The notes beneath the pieces were generated by a model. The model saw only the letters and a list, made by a program, of their open reading frames with translations, was not told the origin of the DNA and ran no database searches. Positions 63,965-64,000 of a DNA stretch of 64,000 bases are shown here, piece by piece; positions within the stretch are counted from its first letter, which is position 1, and each line of letters opens with the position of its first letter. Source of the DNA: Paraburkholderia sp. PGU19 (GTDB taxonomy: Bacteria; Pseudomonadota; Gammaproteobacteria; Burkholderiales; Burkholderiaceae); contig NZ_AP023183.1 in NCBI RefSeq assembly GCF_013426915.1, positions 372,001 through 436,000 on the forward strand, in the 5' to 3' direction. A program made the translations under genes and the position numbers.

Positions 63965-64000
63965 AAATGACCTGCGGTTCGATGCAGTTTGGTAAGGAGG

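Overview
The window reads as DNA from a high-GC betaproteobacterium of the Burkholderiaceae, most likely Paraburkholderia, Caballeronia or Burkholderia, and probably from a secondary replicon (megaplasmid or chromid) or a large genomic island. The signs are two DUF4148 secreted proteins, a three-gene E1-alpha/E1-beta/E2 dehydrogenase operon, a TraR/DksA zinc finger, remnants of plasmid partition genes (StbA/StbB-like, KfrA-like), a scrap of a VirD4-type coupling protein, many toxin-antitoxin modules and several insertion sequences. These assignments come from reading the translations; no database search was possible. I saw no tRNA, rRNA or CRISPR array.

Layout. 1-7.7 kb: the 3' part of a beta-propeller/phosphoesterase gene, then a TetR repressor facing a catabolic pair: an FAD monooxygenase fused to an alpha/beta-hydrolase (frameshifted next to the catalytic serine) and an acyl-CoA ligase. 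A perfect palindrome lies between repressor and pair. 7.9-12 kb: a small membrane protein, a patchwork of gene scraps (PEBP, glutamine synthetase, MoaD-like), and a dead partition locus in which a StbA-like gene is split by an IS630-family element carrying a passenger gene. Upstream of it is a ~340-bp array of degenerate repeats in phase every ~11 bp. 12.7-21.3 kb: a frameshifted tyrosine recombinase, an IS5-family element, and a membrane-anchored tandem AAA+ ATPase preceded by a run of small genes. 21.3-28.1 kb: decaying conjugation and stability genes, a RES/Xre module with a nonsense-mutated toxin, parDE scraps, dadA with a truncated dadX, a broken nuclease-like gene, and an intact AbiE-type (type IV) toxin-antitoxin pair with its own operator. 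28.3-41.6 kb is better preserved metabolic DNA: glutaminase plus an amino-acid permease, the dehydrogenase operon, and a cyclic-nucleotide-domain histidine kinase. 41.9-50.4 kb is accessory again: MazEF, an unknown 401-residue protein, a multiply frameshifted kfrA, a TOTE-type primase-helicase, a cut integrase fragment, a Rieske protein and a Phd/PIN module. 50.6-64 kb mixes housekeeping-like genes (lytic transglycosylase, truncated hemoglobin, NUDIX hydrolase, SRAP peptidase) with scraps (GntR, IS30, CDF transporter, ImuA).

How the parts work together. The region has been repeatedly invaded and is eroding. Plasmid maintenance functions are mostly broken (stbA, stbB, kfrA, virD4, integrases, RES toxin, PIN toxin, ParDE), while several self-contained modules are intact: AbiE, MazEF, the tandem AAA+ protein, the TOTE helicase and the SRAP protein. 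Many lesions are single-base losses, often in short G, C or A runs. Nearly all the long metabolic genes are free of them, which favours real decay over a uniform sequencing error, although the error explanation remains open.
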